A stretch of DNA of 64,000 nt. Source: Bradyrhizobium sp. WBAH42. GTDB taxonomy: Bacteria; Pseudomonadota; Alphaproteobacteria; Rhizobiales; Xanthobacteraceae. The stretch is taken from contig NZ_CP036533.1 of NCBI RefSeq assembly GCF_024585265.1, positions 4,845,001 to 4,909,000 of the forward strand, read 5' to 3'. Position numbers and translations under genes: made by a program. Numbering within the stretch: position 1 is the stretch's first letter; each line of letters begins with the position of its first letter. Under the pieces are notes generated by a model. It worked only from the letters and a program-made list of their open reading frames with translations. It ran no database searches and was not told the DNA's origin. Of the stretch, positions 32,922 through 41,654 are shown one piece after another.

Positions 32922-34721
32922 TCAGTGGTCCTGAAGCTCTTTCTCTCGCCGGCGTTGCGCCGAGCCCGGCGGTTTCAACGGCAGGTCAGCAGGTGCGACA
33001 GCAAAGACTTCGAGAGCCTGGTCGTAGCCTTTGATAGTCCGCTGTCCGAGCGAGGCCAACGGAACGCTGTCCCTTACCCTTCCGGCGATCGTGGGATCGG
33101 CCAGGATCTGCGCGTCCTTCGCGAGATTGCAGAGCCGCGATGCCAGATTCACCACGGCTCCCATCGCCGTGTAGTCCAGCCGACCGTTATAGCCAACCGT
33201 TCCTACCGTTGCCGGACCCATGGCAACGCCCACACCAAAGCCGATCGCGTGGCCGGCGTCACACCATTTGCCGGCAAGGGACTGCACCGTCATTTGCAGG
33301 TCGATCGCGAGCCGGACCGCTTGCGTTGCCGGCTGTTCGCATGCGATCGGGGCATTGACCAGGAGCATGACTCCGTCGCCATCAAAGCCGATGAGCGTTG
33401 CCTCGTGACGAGTCGTCACGGCGCCGACGGCCTCGTAGTACTCTCGCATCACGGCCATGATGACATCGGGTTCATTGCGCGTGGAGAACGCCGTGAAGCC
33501 GCGCAAGTCGCCAAAAATGACAGCCACTTCGCGTCGCTGCCCTTCGAGCAGTTCATCAGAATGCTCGACCAATTCGGCGACCTGTGACGGCAGGAACTGC
33601 TTCAGCCGTTCGATCCGCGCAGATTTCTGCTGCGAGATCGCCAGTTCAGAAGCCATTTCGTTGAAGCGCAACGCCAGTTGCTGCAACTCGTCACCGCTGA
33701 AGATTTTGATGCGATGCTCGAATTGTCCGGTTCTGATCCGCTCCACGCCCTCCTCCAGTTGCTTGATCGGACCGGACATTCTGTGCGCGCGCCAATAGGC
33801 GAGCGCCAGCGCGATAAGAACACCAAAGGCAATGAGAATTGACGAGCGCCACAAGGCCGCGCGAATTGATGCAAAGGCTTCCGAGGTCGGCTGCATCGCG
33901 ATCACCGTCCATCCCACATCGGCGGCCTGAACGGATAGCGCCACCACCGGGTTGCCTCGCTCCCCGGTTATCACCGCCGCTCCGCTCGTCGCGCCAACGA
34001 GATGCTTGATCGGGCCAAAACTGCCGGAGCTGGCGCGGCCGCGCAGAACCCGACTGATATCGGGATGTGCGATCAGATGACCGGAATCATCGACAACTAT
34101 GGCGTAGCCGGTCTCGCCAATTCTAATAGCTGCGATGACATCCCAGATCAGCTTCAGATTGACCTCGGCGATCGCAACCCCCGCGGCCGGCAGGCTCCCG
34201 GCAACCGCGATCCTCATATAGGGCTCTGAATCTCGCCGGTACTGAACCGGTCCGTACCAGACTTCGTTGGCGCGTGCGCCCAGAACAGCGGGATCCGTCG
34301 ACATATCAATGCCGCGCCCGGTCCTGTTCAGAAGCAGCCTGGAAACAAACACCCGTTCGGTGCCGGTCTCATCAAGAAGCGAAACCGAGACGATTGCAGG
34401 GACCTGCTGCAGGAGGCGCAAGGCATCGATCTTATGTTGCGCATCGCCTCCGGCAGACCAGGGAAGCTGCACCACCCAACCCAGCTGATCTCGGATGCCA
34501 TCGGTGAACGCCTCGATCCTGTCGGACGCAGCGCGAGCATCGGCCTGCAGCACCGCGCTGATCTGGCGGCGCTGGTCCCGGTACCCGAAAGAAGCCTCGA
34601 CGGCCGCGCCGAGTATCAGAGGCACGACCGCAGCGACAAACAACGTCGCGAAGTACTTGCAGAACAGCGAGCGACGCGGAGGCATCGTGCACGAAGAGGA
34701 CTGCGCAGCACCGTCCGTCAT
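32922..34721 (-). CDS. Membrane adenylate/guanylate cyclase with dCache-like sensor and HAMP
   Basis: The product has 599 residues and makes cyclic AMP or GMP in response to a periplasmic cue. The order is span 1 (~23-43), a periplasmic dCache-like sensor (~45-290, with GETGYAIVVDDSGHLIAHPD), span 2 (~293-312), HAMP (~312-370) and a class III cyclase (~400-575). The metal-binding Asp pair is seen in VIFGDLRGFTAFS and FDGDGVMLL, and the transition-state Asn/Arg in YTAMGAVVNLASRL. It sits eight bases behind the substrate-binding gene, so the two form an operon. The sampled G+C of the operon (57% in 60 bases) is below the neighbours. Confidence 0.88.
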   Translation of the reverse strand: MTDGAAQSSSCTMPPRRSLFCKYFATLFVAAVVPLILGAAVEASFGYRDQRRQISAVLQADARAASDRIEAFTDGIRDQLGWVVQLPWSAGGDAQHKIDALRLLQQVPAIVSVSLLDETGTERVFVSRLLLNRTGRGIDMSTDPAVLGARANEVWYGPVQYRRDSEPYMRIAVAGSLPAAGVAIAEVNLKLIWDVIAAIRIGETGYAIVVDDSGHLIAHPDISRVLRGRASSGSFGPIKHLVGATSGAAVITGERGNPVVALSVQAADVGWTVIAMQPTSEAFASIRAALWRSSILIAFGVLIALALAYWRAHRMSGPIKQLEEGVERIRTGQFEHRIKIFSGDELQQLALRFNEMASELAISQQKSARIERLKQFLPSQVAELVEHSDELLEGQRREVAVIFGDLRGFTAFSTRNEPDVIMAVMREYYEAVGAVTTRHEATLIGFDGDGVMLLVNAPIACEQPATQAVRLAIDLQMTVQSLAGKWCDAGHAIGFGVGVAMGPATVGTVGYNGRLDYTAMGAVVNLASRLCNLAKDAQILADPTIAGRVRDSVPLASLGQRTIKGYDQALEVFAVAPADLPLKPPGSAQRRREKELQDH

Positions 34722-34729
34722 GACTACTC

Positions 34730-35701
34730 TCAGGAGATCACCTTGCTGGCGCGAAACAGGATCGACGACACATCCAGCTCGATACCCAGAAGCCTGGCTG
34801 TCTTCAGATTGACTGCAAGTTCAAACTTGTCGGGACGCATGACCGGAAGATCTGACGGATCTTCACCGCGCAGGATGCGATCGGCATAAGTGGCAAGCCG
34901 AAAATAGGTCGTGCGCTGGTTTGCACCGTAACTCAAGAGGCCTCCAGCGTCACAATATTCAGACCAGCCAAACATCGAAGGCAGCCGGTGCGCGATTGCA
35001 AGCTCCGCAATCTTCGCACGATGCACCAGCGTCACAGCGTCGGGAAACACGAGGAGAGCATCCGCGTCCACCTTGCCGGCAGCCATCAACCCATTCTCGA
35101 TTTCGCGAGCGCCAGAGAACGGAACGTAGGCTGCCTCAATGCCAAGATTTCGGCACGACTCCAAAGTCGCACGCCATTCCAGTGGCTCTCCCGGATGATC
35201 CGTGTTCGAGAACACCGCCAGTTTTCGCAGCCTTGGATAAATGTCCTTGAGCAGCTCAACGCGCTTTCCTGCCAGCTCGAGCGACAGGAATGTGCTGCCG
35301 GTGAAATTGGTGCCGGGGTGAGCAAGGCTCTTCACCACACCCAAAGCGACGGGGTCACCGCTCAATGCAAACAGCACGGGGACTTCGGTCACCGCAGTCA
35401 TGACGCGTGTCGCCGGACCGCTCGAGACCACAAGGTCGACATCCCCTCGCTGCAACTCGGAGACGATCTTGCGCAGTGCCTGCGGGTTTTCAGGGGCATA
35501 ATGCGTCTCGATTGTTACGGTCCTGCCCTCGACGTATCCCAGCGCGCGCATTCCCTCGCGAAAGCCGTCCAGGAAGGGATCCGGTCCGGACTGAGTCGAG
35601 ACCCAGAAGATACGATGCAGCTTGGCTCCGCCCTGCGCCCGTGCGATCGCAGGCCAGGCCAGCCCCCCGCCAATCAACAAGATGAACTCTCGTCTTTTCA
35701 T
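34730..35701 (-). CDS. Periplasmic substrate-binding protein (COG2984/TrpX-like)
   Basis: The product has 323 residues. A twin-arginine-like signal (MKRREFILLIGGGLAWPAIARA) precedes a two-lobe binding fold of the ABC_sub_bind type (PF04392): FREGMRALGYVEGRTVTIET, then SELQRGDVDLVVSSGPAT and the closing YADRILRGEDPSDLPVMRPD with FELAVNLKTARLLGIELD. This family normally partners an ABC permease and ATPase; none is adjacent. Instead it precedes the cyclase gene. By inference it may deliver a ligand to the cyclase sensor. ATG 35701 is chosen for the signal peptide. Confidence 0.82.
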   Translation of the reverse strand: MKRREFILLIGGGLAWPAIARAQGGAKLHRIFWVSTQSGPDPFLDGFREGMRALGYVEGRTVTIETHYAPENPQALRKIVSELQRGDVDLVVSSGPATRVMTAVTEVPVLFALSGDPVALGVVKSLAHPGTNFTGSTFLSLELAGKRVELLKDIYPRLRKLAVFSNTDHPGEPLEWRATLESCRNLGIEAAYVPFSGAREIENGLMAAGKVDADALLVFPDAVTLVHRAKIAELAIAHRLPSMFGWSEYCDAGGLLSYGANQRTTYFRLATYADRILRGEDPSDLPVMRPDKFELAVNLKTARLLGIELDVSSILFRASKVIS

Positions 35702-36079
35702 GCGAGCACCTGTCGAAGCTGCGCCGTCAATTCGGGCCGCAGACCAAGATCCTAGCTGTGCATCTGATGACTGCGCTCGGTACTGCGCTCCGCAAGCGGA
35801 CTGTCGCGACACCGGCTCCTACATTTGTCGCCGAGAGCATGCTCAGAGACTGGTCTGGCGAGACGATTTGTCCTTGAGGTGCGCTTGATTTTTGCTTGAG
35901 ACCGACCCGATGACGATCAAAACGGCCTTACGCGGTGCATAGCGCGGTGTCGAAATACCTCCGGCGCGCGGATCCGGGCGAGCTACGGCGTCTCAGAGGA
36001 CAATTGGAACTCACTCCTGAGGCAGTGCCCTTGGCCTCATATAGGGTGTGACTGCAGCGCGCCCTCGGCAGTTCACGCG
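35702..36079. other. Intergenic stretch, nothing recognised
   Basis: I see no convincing gene, repeat or promoter box here. It must hold the promoter of the substrate-binding/cyclase operon and the 3' end of the hybrid kinase transcript. Confidence 0.3.
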
Positions 36080-38338
36080 CTAGCTCGCCGCCATCCCGCC
36101 GCCGTTCAGTGCCTTGCGGATCATCTCCGCGAGTTGGTTTCTCCGGTAGGGCTTGGTCAGCAGCAGCACGCCGTCATCCAGCTTGCCGTGATGGACGATG
36201 GCGTTGTCGGTGTAGCCGGAGGTGTAGAGCACCTTCACGCCCGGCCGACGCCTCGCCACCTCCTCGGCGAGCTCGCGGCCGCTCATGCCGCCGGGGATGA
36301 CGACGTCGGTGAACAGCAGGTCGAAGCTCTGGCCGGCCTCGATCAAGTCGAGCGCAGCCTTGCCGTCGGACGCGGCCACCGTCTTGTAGCCGAGGCTCTG
36401 CAGCTGCGCGGTGACGAAGTTGCGCACCAGCGGATCGTCCTCGACCACGAAAATGGTCTCGGCGCCGCCTTCGGCCTGCGGCGTGACGCCAGCTGCGACG
36501 TCCGCGCCGCCTTCGCCCGGCGGCAGATAGAGCTTGATCGTGGTGCCGTGGCCTTCCTCGCTGTAGATCTTGATGTGGCCGCCCGACTGCTTGACGAAGC
36601 CGTAGACCATGGAGAGGCCGAGGCCGGATCCCTTGCCGACCTCCTTGGTGGTGAAGAAGGGCTCGAACGCCTTCTGCTGGATCTCCACGGACATGCCGGT
36701 GCCGGTGTCGCTGACCGCGAGCATGACATAGGGTCCGGGTATCACGTCGGCATTGGCCTGCGCATAGGCCTCGTCGAGCGCGACGCGGTGGGTCTCCAGC
36801 AGCAGCTTGCCGCCGTTCGGCATGGCGTCGCGGGCGTTGATCGCCATGTTGAGCACGGCGTTGGTGAGCCTCGACGGATCGATATGCGTCGTCATCGGCC
36901 CCTGTTCCAGCACGGTCTCGATCTGGATCTGCTCGCCGAGGGTGGGGCGCAGAAGCTTTGCGATGTCGGAGATCGCGGCGTTGATGTCGACGTTGCGCGG
37001 CTCGAGCGGCTGCCGGCGCGCGAACGCCAGCAGATGCTGGATCAGCTCGGCGCAGCGCTCGGCGGCATCGTCGATCAGCCGCGCCGTGCGCTGCAGCTCG
37101 GGCTGGTCCTTCAGGCTCTCGACCAGCGTCTCGGTGTTGCCGGAGATGACGGTGAGCATGTTGTTGAAGTCGTGCGCGACGCCGCCGGTCAGCTTGCCGA
37201 TCGCATCCAGCTTCTGCGACTGGTGCAGCTGCCGCTCGGTTTCGCGCGAGGTCGTCGCATCGTGATAGACCAGGACCGCCCCGGAGACGTTGCCTTGCCC
37301 GTCCCGCATCGGCCGGCCGCTGACCATGAGTTGGCGTGGCGGGTTGCCGCTGTGCGGGCGGACGATCATCTCCAGCTCTTCGAACTGCTCGCCGCGCAGC
37401 ACGCGCGTCGACGGCAGCTCGTCGGCCAGAAGCGGCGTGACGCCGTCGCCGTGAAACACGTCGGACAGCGCGCGCAGATTGCCGACGTTCATGCCGGTAC
37501 GATGCAGCAGCATGCGCTCTGCGGCCGGATTGGACAGCAGCACCATGCCCTCGGCGTCGATGACCAGCACCGCCTCCGCCATGCTGCGGAACGTGCTCTG
37601 GAGCACGTTGACCGACAGGCGCAGCTCGTCATGGGCGGCGACGAGGTGCTCGGTGCGCTCGGCCACCGCCGCCTCGAGAGCGGTCTTGGCGGCTTGGGTC
37701 TGCTCGAGCGAGCTCTGGAGCTCACCCGTCGTGCGGCGACTTTCGCGCATCACCAAAGCGACCAGGAGCAGGATCAGCACGGCACCGGCGACGTCGATGC
37801 CGAGCAGCACGATTCCGGTGCGGCGCGAATCCTGGGAGCGGGCGGCGAGCAGGCGTTCTTCCTCCGCGCTCAGACGGTCGAGATTGCCCATGACCGTGTC
37901 CATCAGCCCTCGGCCCTCGGCCTTGCTGTTGAGCGCGGCAATGCCGGCCTGGTCGTTGGCGGCGCGCAGGCGCATCGCGGTGGCGGCGATCTCGATCCGG
38001 CGCAGCGCCAGCGGCTCGGTGCCCTCCAGCAGCGCGACCTGATCGGGACTGTCGTGCACGTCGCGCTTGAGCTCGGCGAGGGCCGGCGCGATCTTGGCGT
38101 GCACCGCCTGGAATTCGTCGCTGAAGCCCTGGCTGCGATAGAGCTCGTAGCCGCGCGCGGCGCTCTCGGCCCGGCGCAGCAGCACGCGCAGATCGGAGAT
38201 CTTCCTTTGCACCTGGACGGTGTGGTTTAGCCGCGCCGCGTCGGACCGCGACTTGACGTCGAGGGCGATCGAAGCCGCGGTGATGATCAGGAGGATGGCG
38301 AGTCCAACACCGAGAATGACGCGTTGCGTTGGAATCAA
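36080..38338 (-). CDS. CHASE3-PAS hybrid histidine kinase
   Basis: The product has 752 residues. The order is span 1 (~7-25), a periplasmic CHASE3 sensor (~40-180, RVLLRRAESAARGYELYRSQ), span 2 (~190-212), a helical linker, a PAS domain (~255-365, AVLVIDAEGMVLLSNPAAER), HisKA with H-box GGVAHDFNNMLTVI (~405), HATPase with N and G boxes (AINARDAM, DTGTGM, GSGLGLSMVYG), and a receiver (~630-745) with LLFTDVVIPG holding the phospho-Asp. TTG 38338 overlaps the response-regulator stop (TTGA); ATG 38386 is the alternative and overlaps by 52 bases. It acts as an operon with the upstream regulator gene. Confidence 0.88.
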   Translation of the reverse strand: MIPTQRVILGVGLAILLIITAASIALDVKSRSDAARLNHTVQVQRKISDLRVLLRRAESAARGYELYRSQGFSDEFQAVHAKIAPALAELKRDVHDSPDQVALLEGTEPLALRRIEIAATAMRLRAANDQAGIAALNSKAEGRGLMDTVMGNLDRLSAEEERLLAARSQDSRRTGIVLLGIDVAGAVLILLLVALVMRESRRTTGELQSSLEQTQAAKTALEAAVAERTEHLVAAHDELRLSVNVLQSTFRSMAEAVLVIDAEGMVLLSNPAAERMLLHRTGMNVGNLRALSDVFHGDGVTPLLADELPSTRVLRGEQFEELEMIVRPHSGNPPRQLMVSGRPMRDGQGNVSGAVLVYHDATTSRETERQLHQSQKLDAIGKLTGGVAHDFNNMLTVISGNTETLVESLKDQPELQRTARLIDDAAERCAELIQHLLAFARRQPLEPRNVDINAAISDIAKLLRPTLGEQIQIETVLEQGPMTTHIDPSRLTNAVLNMAINARDAMPNGGKLLLETHRVALDEAYAQANADVIPGPYVMLAVSDTGTGMSVEIQQKAFEPFFTTKEVGKGSGLGLSMVYGFVKQSGGHIKIYSEEGHGTTIKLYLPPGEGGADVAAGVTPQAEGGAETIFVVEDDPLVRNFVTAQLQSLGYKTVAASDGKAALDLIEAGQSFDLLFTDVVIPGGMSGRELAEEVARRRPGVKVLYTSGYTDNAIVHHGKLDDGVLLLTKPYRRNQLAEMIRKALNGGGMAAS

Positions 38339-38751
38339 GGGGCTTCTTTCTGGTCCTTCGGCGGCGCGCTCGCGCCGGCGAGGCATTCCCGGATCGTGGT
38401 CAGCAGCGCTTCGGGCGTGAACGGCTTGCGCAGGCAGCGCGTTGCGCCGAGTTCCAGCGCCATGCGGAGAAAATCGGGAGAGGGCGAGGCAGACGAGGCG
38501 AAGGCGTAGCCCGACATCGCGATCAGCGGCGTGGCCGGGGCGCGCTCGTGAAAGATGCGGATGGATTCGAAGCCGCGCATATGCGGCATGAAGATGTCGA
38601 CCAGCATCACGTCGAAGGCGTGCGATTCCAGCGCAGCCAGTCCTGTTTCGCCGCCGTCGGTGAGCGTGACGTCGAAGCCCTGACGTTGGAGGAGGACCTC
38701 GATGGTCGCGCCGACCATCGGATCGTCATCAACCACGAGAATACGCGGCAT
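38335..38751 (-). CDS. Single-domain response regulator
   Basis: The product has 138 residues: one receiver domain and no output. The acidic pocket is DDD at 8-10 (LVVDDDPMVG), the phospho-Asp lies in VMLVDIFMPHM near 52, the Thr/Ser switch in IAMSGYA and the Lys in CLRKPFTPE near 110. It is likely a phosphorelay partner or phosphate sink for the hybrid kinase encoded immediately downstream, with overlapping stop and start codons. Confidence 0.9.
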   Translation of the reverse strand: MPRILVVDDDPMVGATIEVLLQRQGFDVTLTDGGETGLAALESHAFDVMLVDIFMPHMRGFESIRIFHERAPATPLIAMSGYAFASSASPSPDFLRMALELGATRCLRKPFTPEALLTTIRECLAGASAPPKDQKEAP

Positions 38752-38928
38752 GACACTTCCCAGTAGATCGAAGTCCCCACTGGGGTTTGTGATATCCGCG
38801 AATCGTGGGTCGGGTCAATTTGGGATTGGATCGCGAAGGATATGCACGGTTCGGTGCATAAAGGTCCATTTGCATCGATTTGTATTTATCCTTGCACGTG
38901 CGAGCCGGTGAGGAAGACGCCGATTGCG

Positions 38929-38957
38929 AAAAAGGCGCCGCATCGCTGCGACGCCTT
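38929..38957 (-). terminator. Intrinsic terminator of the BA14K-like gene
   Basis: Read on the minus strand, AAGGCGTCGCAGCG folds with the following TGCGGCGCCTT and runs into TTTTTCGC, 26 bases past the stop codon. Confidence 0.6.
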
Positions 38958-38982
38958 CTGCCTCACGCTTAGGCGATTCCGC

Positions 38983-39717
38983 TTACGGGCAGGGATGCCG
39001 CAGGCCGTCGTAGCCGAGATAAGTGCCCGAGGCCGGGTCGTACGATTTGTAGCGCTGCGCGCAATAGGCAGCGGAGTCGCCGCCACTATCGGGCACCACC
39101 GCAACCGTCGGCTCGTCATAATAGCTGTCGTAGTAGTAGGGATCGTCATAGTAGCCGTATCCGCCGCCATAATAGGCGTAGGAGCCGAGGCCACCGATCG
39201 CGGCGCCGGCCGCAAAGCCCGGCCAGAAACCGCCGCCGCGACGATGGTGATGGTGGCGCCAGCCGCCGCTCCAGGTGCCGCCGCTGCCGCTCCACGTGCC
39301 CGGCGAGGCGGTCGCGACGCTGCGCGTGCCGCTGAAGGTGGGCGAGATGCCGGGGCGGGCCGCCACGCCGCCTACAAAGCTGCCGCCGCTCGGACGGACC
39401 GCAGGGGCGGCCGCGAAACTGCCTCCGCTCGGACGCATCGCGGCGCCGCCTCCGAAACTGCCGCCGCTTGGGCGCATAGCGCCGCCGCCCGCCGCGAAAT
39501 TGCCGCCGCCGCCATGGAAGGCCGCGCCGCCGCCGCCCATGCGCGCGCCGCCACCGAAGCCGCCGCCGCCGATGTGAGCACCGCCGCCACCGCCGCCGAC
39601 ATGGGCGCCACCGCCCGCTCCGACCGCGGCGGCACGACTCTGTGCAAAGCTCGGGCTCGCCAAGGGAAGAACCAACGCCGCTGCTGCGGCAGCACTCAAC
39701 AATTTCAGACTGTTCAT
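38983..39717 (-). CDS. Exported Gly-rich protein with BA14K-like C-terminus
   Basis: The product has 244 residues. The signal peptide (NSLKLLSAAAAAALVLPLA to SFA) is followed by ~70 residues of G-G-G-A/H repeats. Three copies of A-(M/V)-R-P-S-G-G-S-F come next (~80-115), then a His/Arg patch, a small hydrophobic Gly-zipper span (WPGFAAGAAIGGLGSYAY), Tyr/Asp-rich sequence and a BA14K-type end (AAYCAQRYKSYDPASGTYLG, then HPCP). BA14K is a lectin-like, immunoreactive surface protein in Brucella. GGAG is eight bases before ATG 39717. It is probably envelope-associated. Confidence 0.7.
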   Translation of the reverse strand: MNSLKLLSAAAAAALVLPLASPSFAQSRAAAVGAGGGAHVGGGGGGAHIGGGGFGGGARMGGGGAAFHGGGGNFAAGGGAMRPSGGSFGGGAAMRPSGGSFAAAPAVRPSGGSFVGGVAARPGISPTFSGTRSVATASPGTWSGSGGTWSGGWRHHHHRRGGGFWPGFAAGAAIGGLGSYAYYGGGYGYYDDPYYYDSYYDEPTVAVVPDSGGDSAAYCAQRYKSYDPASGTYLGYDGLRHPCP

Positions 39718-39742
39718 GGTCAAACTCCTTTCCCGGAAAGCA

Positions 39743-39767
39743 AACCCTATGAATGCATTGGGGTTCC
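39743..39767 (-). promoter_or_regulatory. Imperfect EcfG-type promoter (GGAAC-N16-GGTT)
   Basis: On the minus strand GGAAC (39767-39763) and GGTT (39746-39743) are 16 bases apart. The second box has one mismatch to CGTT. It is correctly placed 26 bases before the BA14K-like gene start. Confidence 0.35.
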
Positions 39768-39959
39768 TGGGATCACGCCGGTTTGCGCGCGAATGGAGCC
39801 TCAGGCCCTGCTGCTGTACGGGGCATGAATGAATCGCGTCCGCTTTGCGGCAGGGGCGTGCGCGGTAGGCGGATTTGCGGGGGCGCCGGCGCGCCTGCCG
39901 AACTGGACATTTCGCCCCCCGGATGGCATCAGGACCCGACGAAGCAGGGCCTTTGCCGC

Positions 39960-40367
39960 ATGAAACAATTCTTCCTCAAGTTCTTCACCTGGTGGAGTGG
40001 CCAGACGTTTGGCACCCAGCTCTGGACCAAGCGGTATGGCGAGCTGGTCGGGGAGGACGAGCAGGGCAACCGTTACTACCGCACGCGGGGCGGGGCGATC
40101 GATCCGACGCTCGGCTTCGAGCGGCGCTGGGTGATCTATAATGGCTACGCCGAAGCGAGCCGGATTCCGCCGGAATGGCACGGCTGGATCCACCACGTCG
40201 TCGACAAGCCGCCGACCGAGGTCAACTACCAGCCGCGCGAGTGGGAAAAGCCGCACCAGCCGAATCTCACCGGCACGGCCAAGGCCTATCGTCCCTCCGG
40301 CTCGACGCTCGCCAGCGGCAGGCGTCCCAAGGCGACCGGCGACTATCAGCCCTGGACGCCCGGCTAG
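39960..40367 (+). CDS. NADH:ubiquinone oxidoreductase subunit NDUFA12-like
   Basis: This 135-residue accessory protein is the bacterial counterpart of mitochondrial complex I subunit NDUFA12 (B17.2), found in alphaproteobacteria. The conserved core reads WWSGQTFGTQLWTKRYGELV, RYYRTRGGAIDP and RRWVIYNGYAEASRIPPEWH, followed by WIHHVVDKPP. It binds the peripheral arm of complex I at the membrane. The start at ATG 39960 gives the usual N-terminus (MKQFFLKFFTWW). The nuo operon is not in the window. Confidence 0.93.
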   Translation: MKQFFLKFFTWWSGQTFGTQLWTKRYGELVGEDEQGNRYYRTRGGAIDPTLGFERRWVIYNGYAEASRIPPEWHGWIHHVVDKPPTEVNYQPREWEKPHQPNLTGTAKAYRPSGSTLASGRRPKATGDYQPWTPG

Positions 40368-40403
40368 CCTTTTCGGCGCACCCACGAACCACCATCGTCC
40401 AAA

Positions 40404-40423
40404 GCGGATGCATCTGCATCCGC
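40404..40423. repeat. Perfect 20-base palindrome
   Basis: GCGGATGCA-TC-TGCATCCGC is a perfect nine-base-arm dyad 37 bases after the NDUFA12 stop. It could be that gene's 3' hairpin; there is no T-run. Confidence 0.45.
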
Positions 40424-40489
40424 GCCGCGCAGCTGTGGACAACGGGAACAGCGGGGACGCTGCTTGCGCGGGCGTTGCCTCGAGGCGGG

Positions 40490-40707
40490 CGATGCGGCTC
40501 AATGATCCCATCTTACGGAGATGGGAGACCATCGCGTTCGGTTCGGGCAACAGTTCGCGACTGTCCCGAGATGCAGCGGCCGCCGAGGAAGGACTCGATC
40601 GGGAGATAGGCCCCCGGTCTGGAAGCTCCGACATCGCCCGATGTGAATGTGCAGCCACCGTGAGACAGGAAAGGCCGCTCGGGAAACCGAGCGGCCTTTT
40701 TCTGTTG
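40490..40707 (+). ncRNA. Candidate structured small RNA
   Basis: There is no convincing coding frame here, but hairpins are regularly spaced: CCCATCT-TACGG-AGATGGG (40507-40525), a bulged stem from TTCGGG...ACAGT to ACTGT...CCCGA (about 40540-40572), and an ATCGGG...CCCGAT pairing across about 40598-40642. It ends in a textbook terminator, GGCCGCTCGG-GAAA-CCGAGCGGCC followed by TTTTT. The strength of the terminator without an upstream gene suggests an independent transcript. I cannot match it to a known RNA family from memory, and the 5' end is approximate. Confidence 0.45.
40674..40702 (+). terminator. Strong intrinsic terminator
   Basis: GGCCGCTCGG, a GAAA tetraloop and CCGAGCGGCC form a perfect ten-base stem, followed by TTTTTCTGTT on the plus strand. 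The nearest plus-strand gene ends 300 bases before it. Confidence 0.85.
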
Positions 40708-40724
40708 GGGCCCTCGTGAGTCTC

Positions 40725-40856
40725 GTGCCCCGGACGCTGCGCAGCGCGAAGTGGTGCGCAGCTGAGCCGGGGCCCATTCTGCTGCGTGCTGTGTGGCTCC
40801 CTGGGTCCCGGCTCTGCGCCGCATCGCTGCGCGCCGCAGCGCGTCCGGGACACGTG
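40725..40856. repeat. Dispersed palindromic repeat (GTGCCCCGGACGC type)
   Basis: The left end CTCGTGCCCCGGACGCTGCG is mirrored by CGCGTCCGGGACACG at the right. The body holds the GCAGCGCGAAG...GGTGCGCAGC pieces typical of this Bradyrhizobium intergenic element. Confidence 0.65.
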
Positions 40857-40864
40857 AGCGGAGT

Positions 40865-41551
40865 CTAGTTCACCCGCTCAGCCGCGCGCTGCACCGCTTC
40901 GAGACGCCGCGCCTGGTTCTGCGCGCCGCGCTCCCTCAGCAGCGCCAGCACCTCGGCGGGCGCGGTATCGGGCGAGCCCGCATTGAACGGCGGGGCTGGA
41001 TTGTATTCCATCTGGAGCTGGATCGCTTCGGCCGTGGTGCGATTGACCATGATCGAGACCAGCGTCAGCGCGAAATCGATCCCGGCGGTGACACCGCCGC
41101 CGGTGATGCGGTTGCGATCGACGCAGACGCGTGTCTTCGTCGGTGTCGCGCCGAACTGTGCGAGCATCTCCATTGCGCTCCAATGGGTGGCCGCGCGGTA
41201 GCCCTTCAGGAGGCCGGCGGCGCCGAGGGCCAGCGATCCCGTGCACACCGAGGTGACGTACTTGGCGCCTGCCGCCTGCTTGCGCAGGAATTCCAGCACG
41301 TCCTCGTCGTTGAGAAGGTCGTTGGTGCCCTGGCCGCCGGGCACGCAGATGACATCGAGCTGGGGGCAATCCGCGAACGTCGTGGTCGGCGTCAGCGTCA
41401 GCACGGAATCGCTCGGCACCGGCTCGATCCGCTTCCAGATCAGGTGCAGTTTTGCGTCCGGGACCATGGCGAATACCTGCAAGGGGCCGGTGAAATCGAG
41501 CTGGGTGACGCGTGGAAACACCAGGATTCCGATCTGGAGCGGTGACGACAT
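40865..41551 (-). CDS. inhA: Isonitrile hydratase-like DJ-1/PfpI protein
   Basis: The product has 228 residues, the length of Pseudomonas isonitrile hydratase InhA, which hydrates isonitriles to N-formamides. The resemblance to it runs over the whole chain as I recall it: LVFPRVTQLDFTGPLQVFA, VICVPGGQGTNDLL, SVCTGSLALGAAGLLKGYRA (nucleophile Cys in the elbow), GGGVTAGIDFALTL and the end PAPPFNAGSPDTAPAEV. ATG 41551 is chosen; the long open frame upstream covers the divergent promoter. It is cytoplasmic and probably controlled by the divergent GlxA-type regulator. Confidence 0.82.
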   Translation of the reverse strand: MSSPLQIGILVFPRVTQLDFTGPLQVFAMVPDAKLHLIWKRIEPVPSDSVLTLTPTTTFADCPQLDVICVPGGQGTNDLLNDEDVLEFLRKQAAGAKYVTSVCTGSLALGAAGLLKGYRAATHWSAMEMLAQFGATPTKTRVCVDRNRITGGGVTAGIDFALTLVSIMVNRTTAEAIQLQMEYNPAPPFNAGSPDTAPAEVLALLRERGAQNQARRLEAVQRAAERVN

Positions 41552-41654
41552 GGGAGCCTCCGACAATGCGCTTGACGGCGGCAGAATGGCATGGTGCCCT
41601 GCTGTCAGAAATGGCATAATTCCCTCGCTTTCGGACATACCTGCGGCCTGGCCC

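Noticed and set aside
36134..38230. A 698-codon open frame on the plus strand opposite the hybrid kinase
   Set aside because: Antisense shadow of a kinase with all H, N, G boxes intact.
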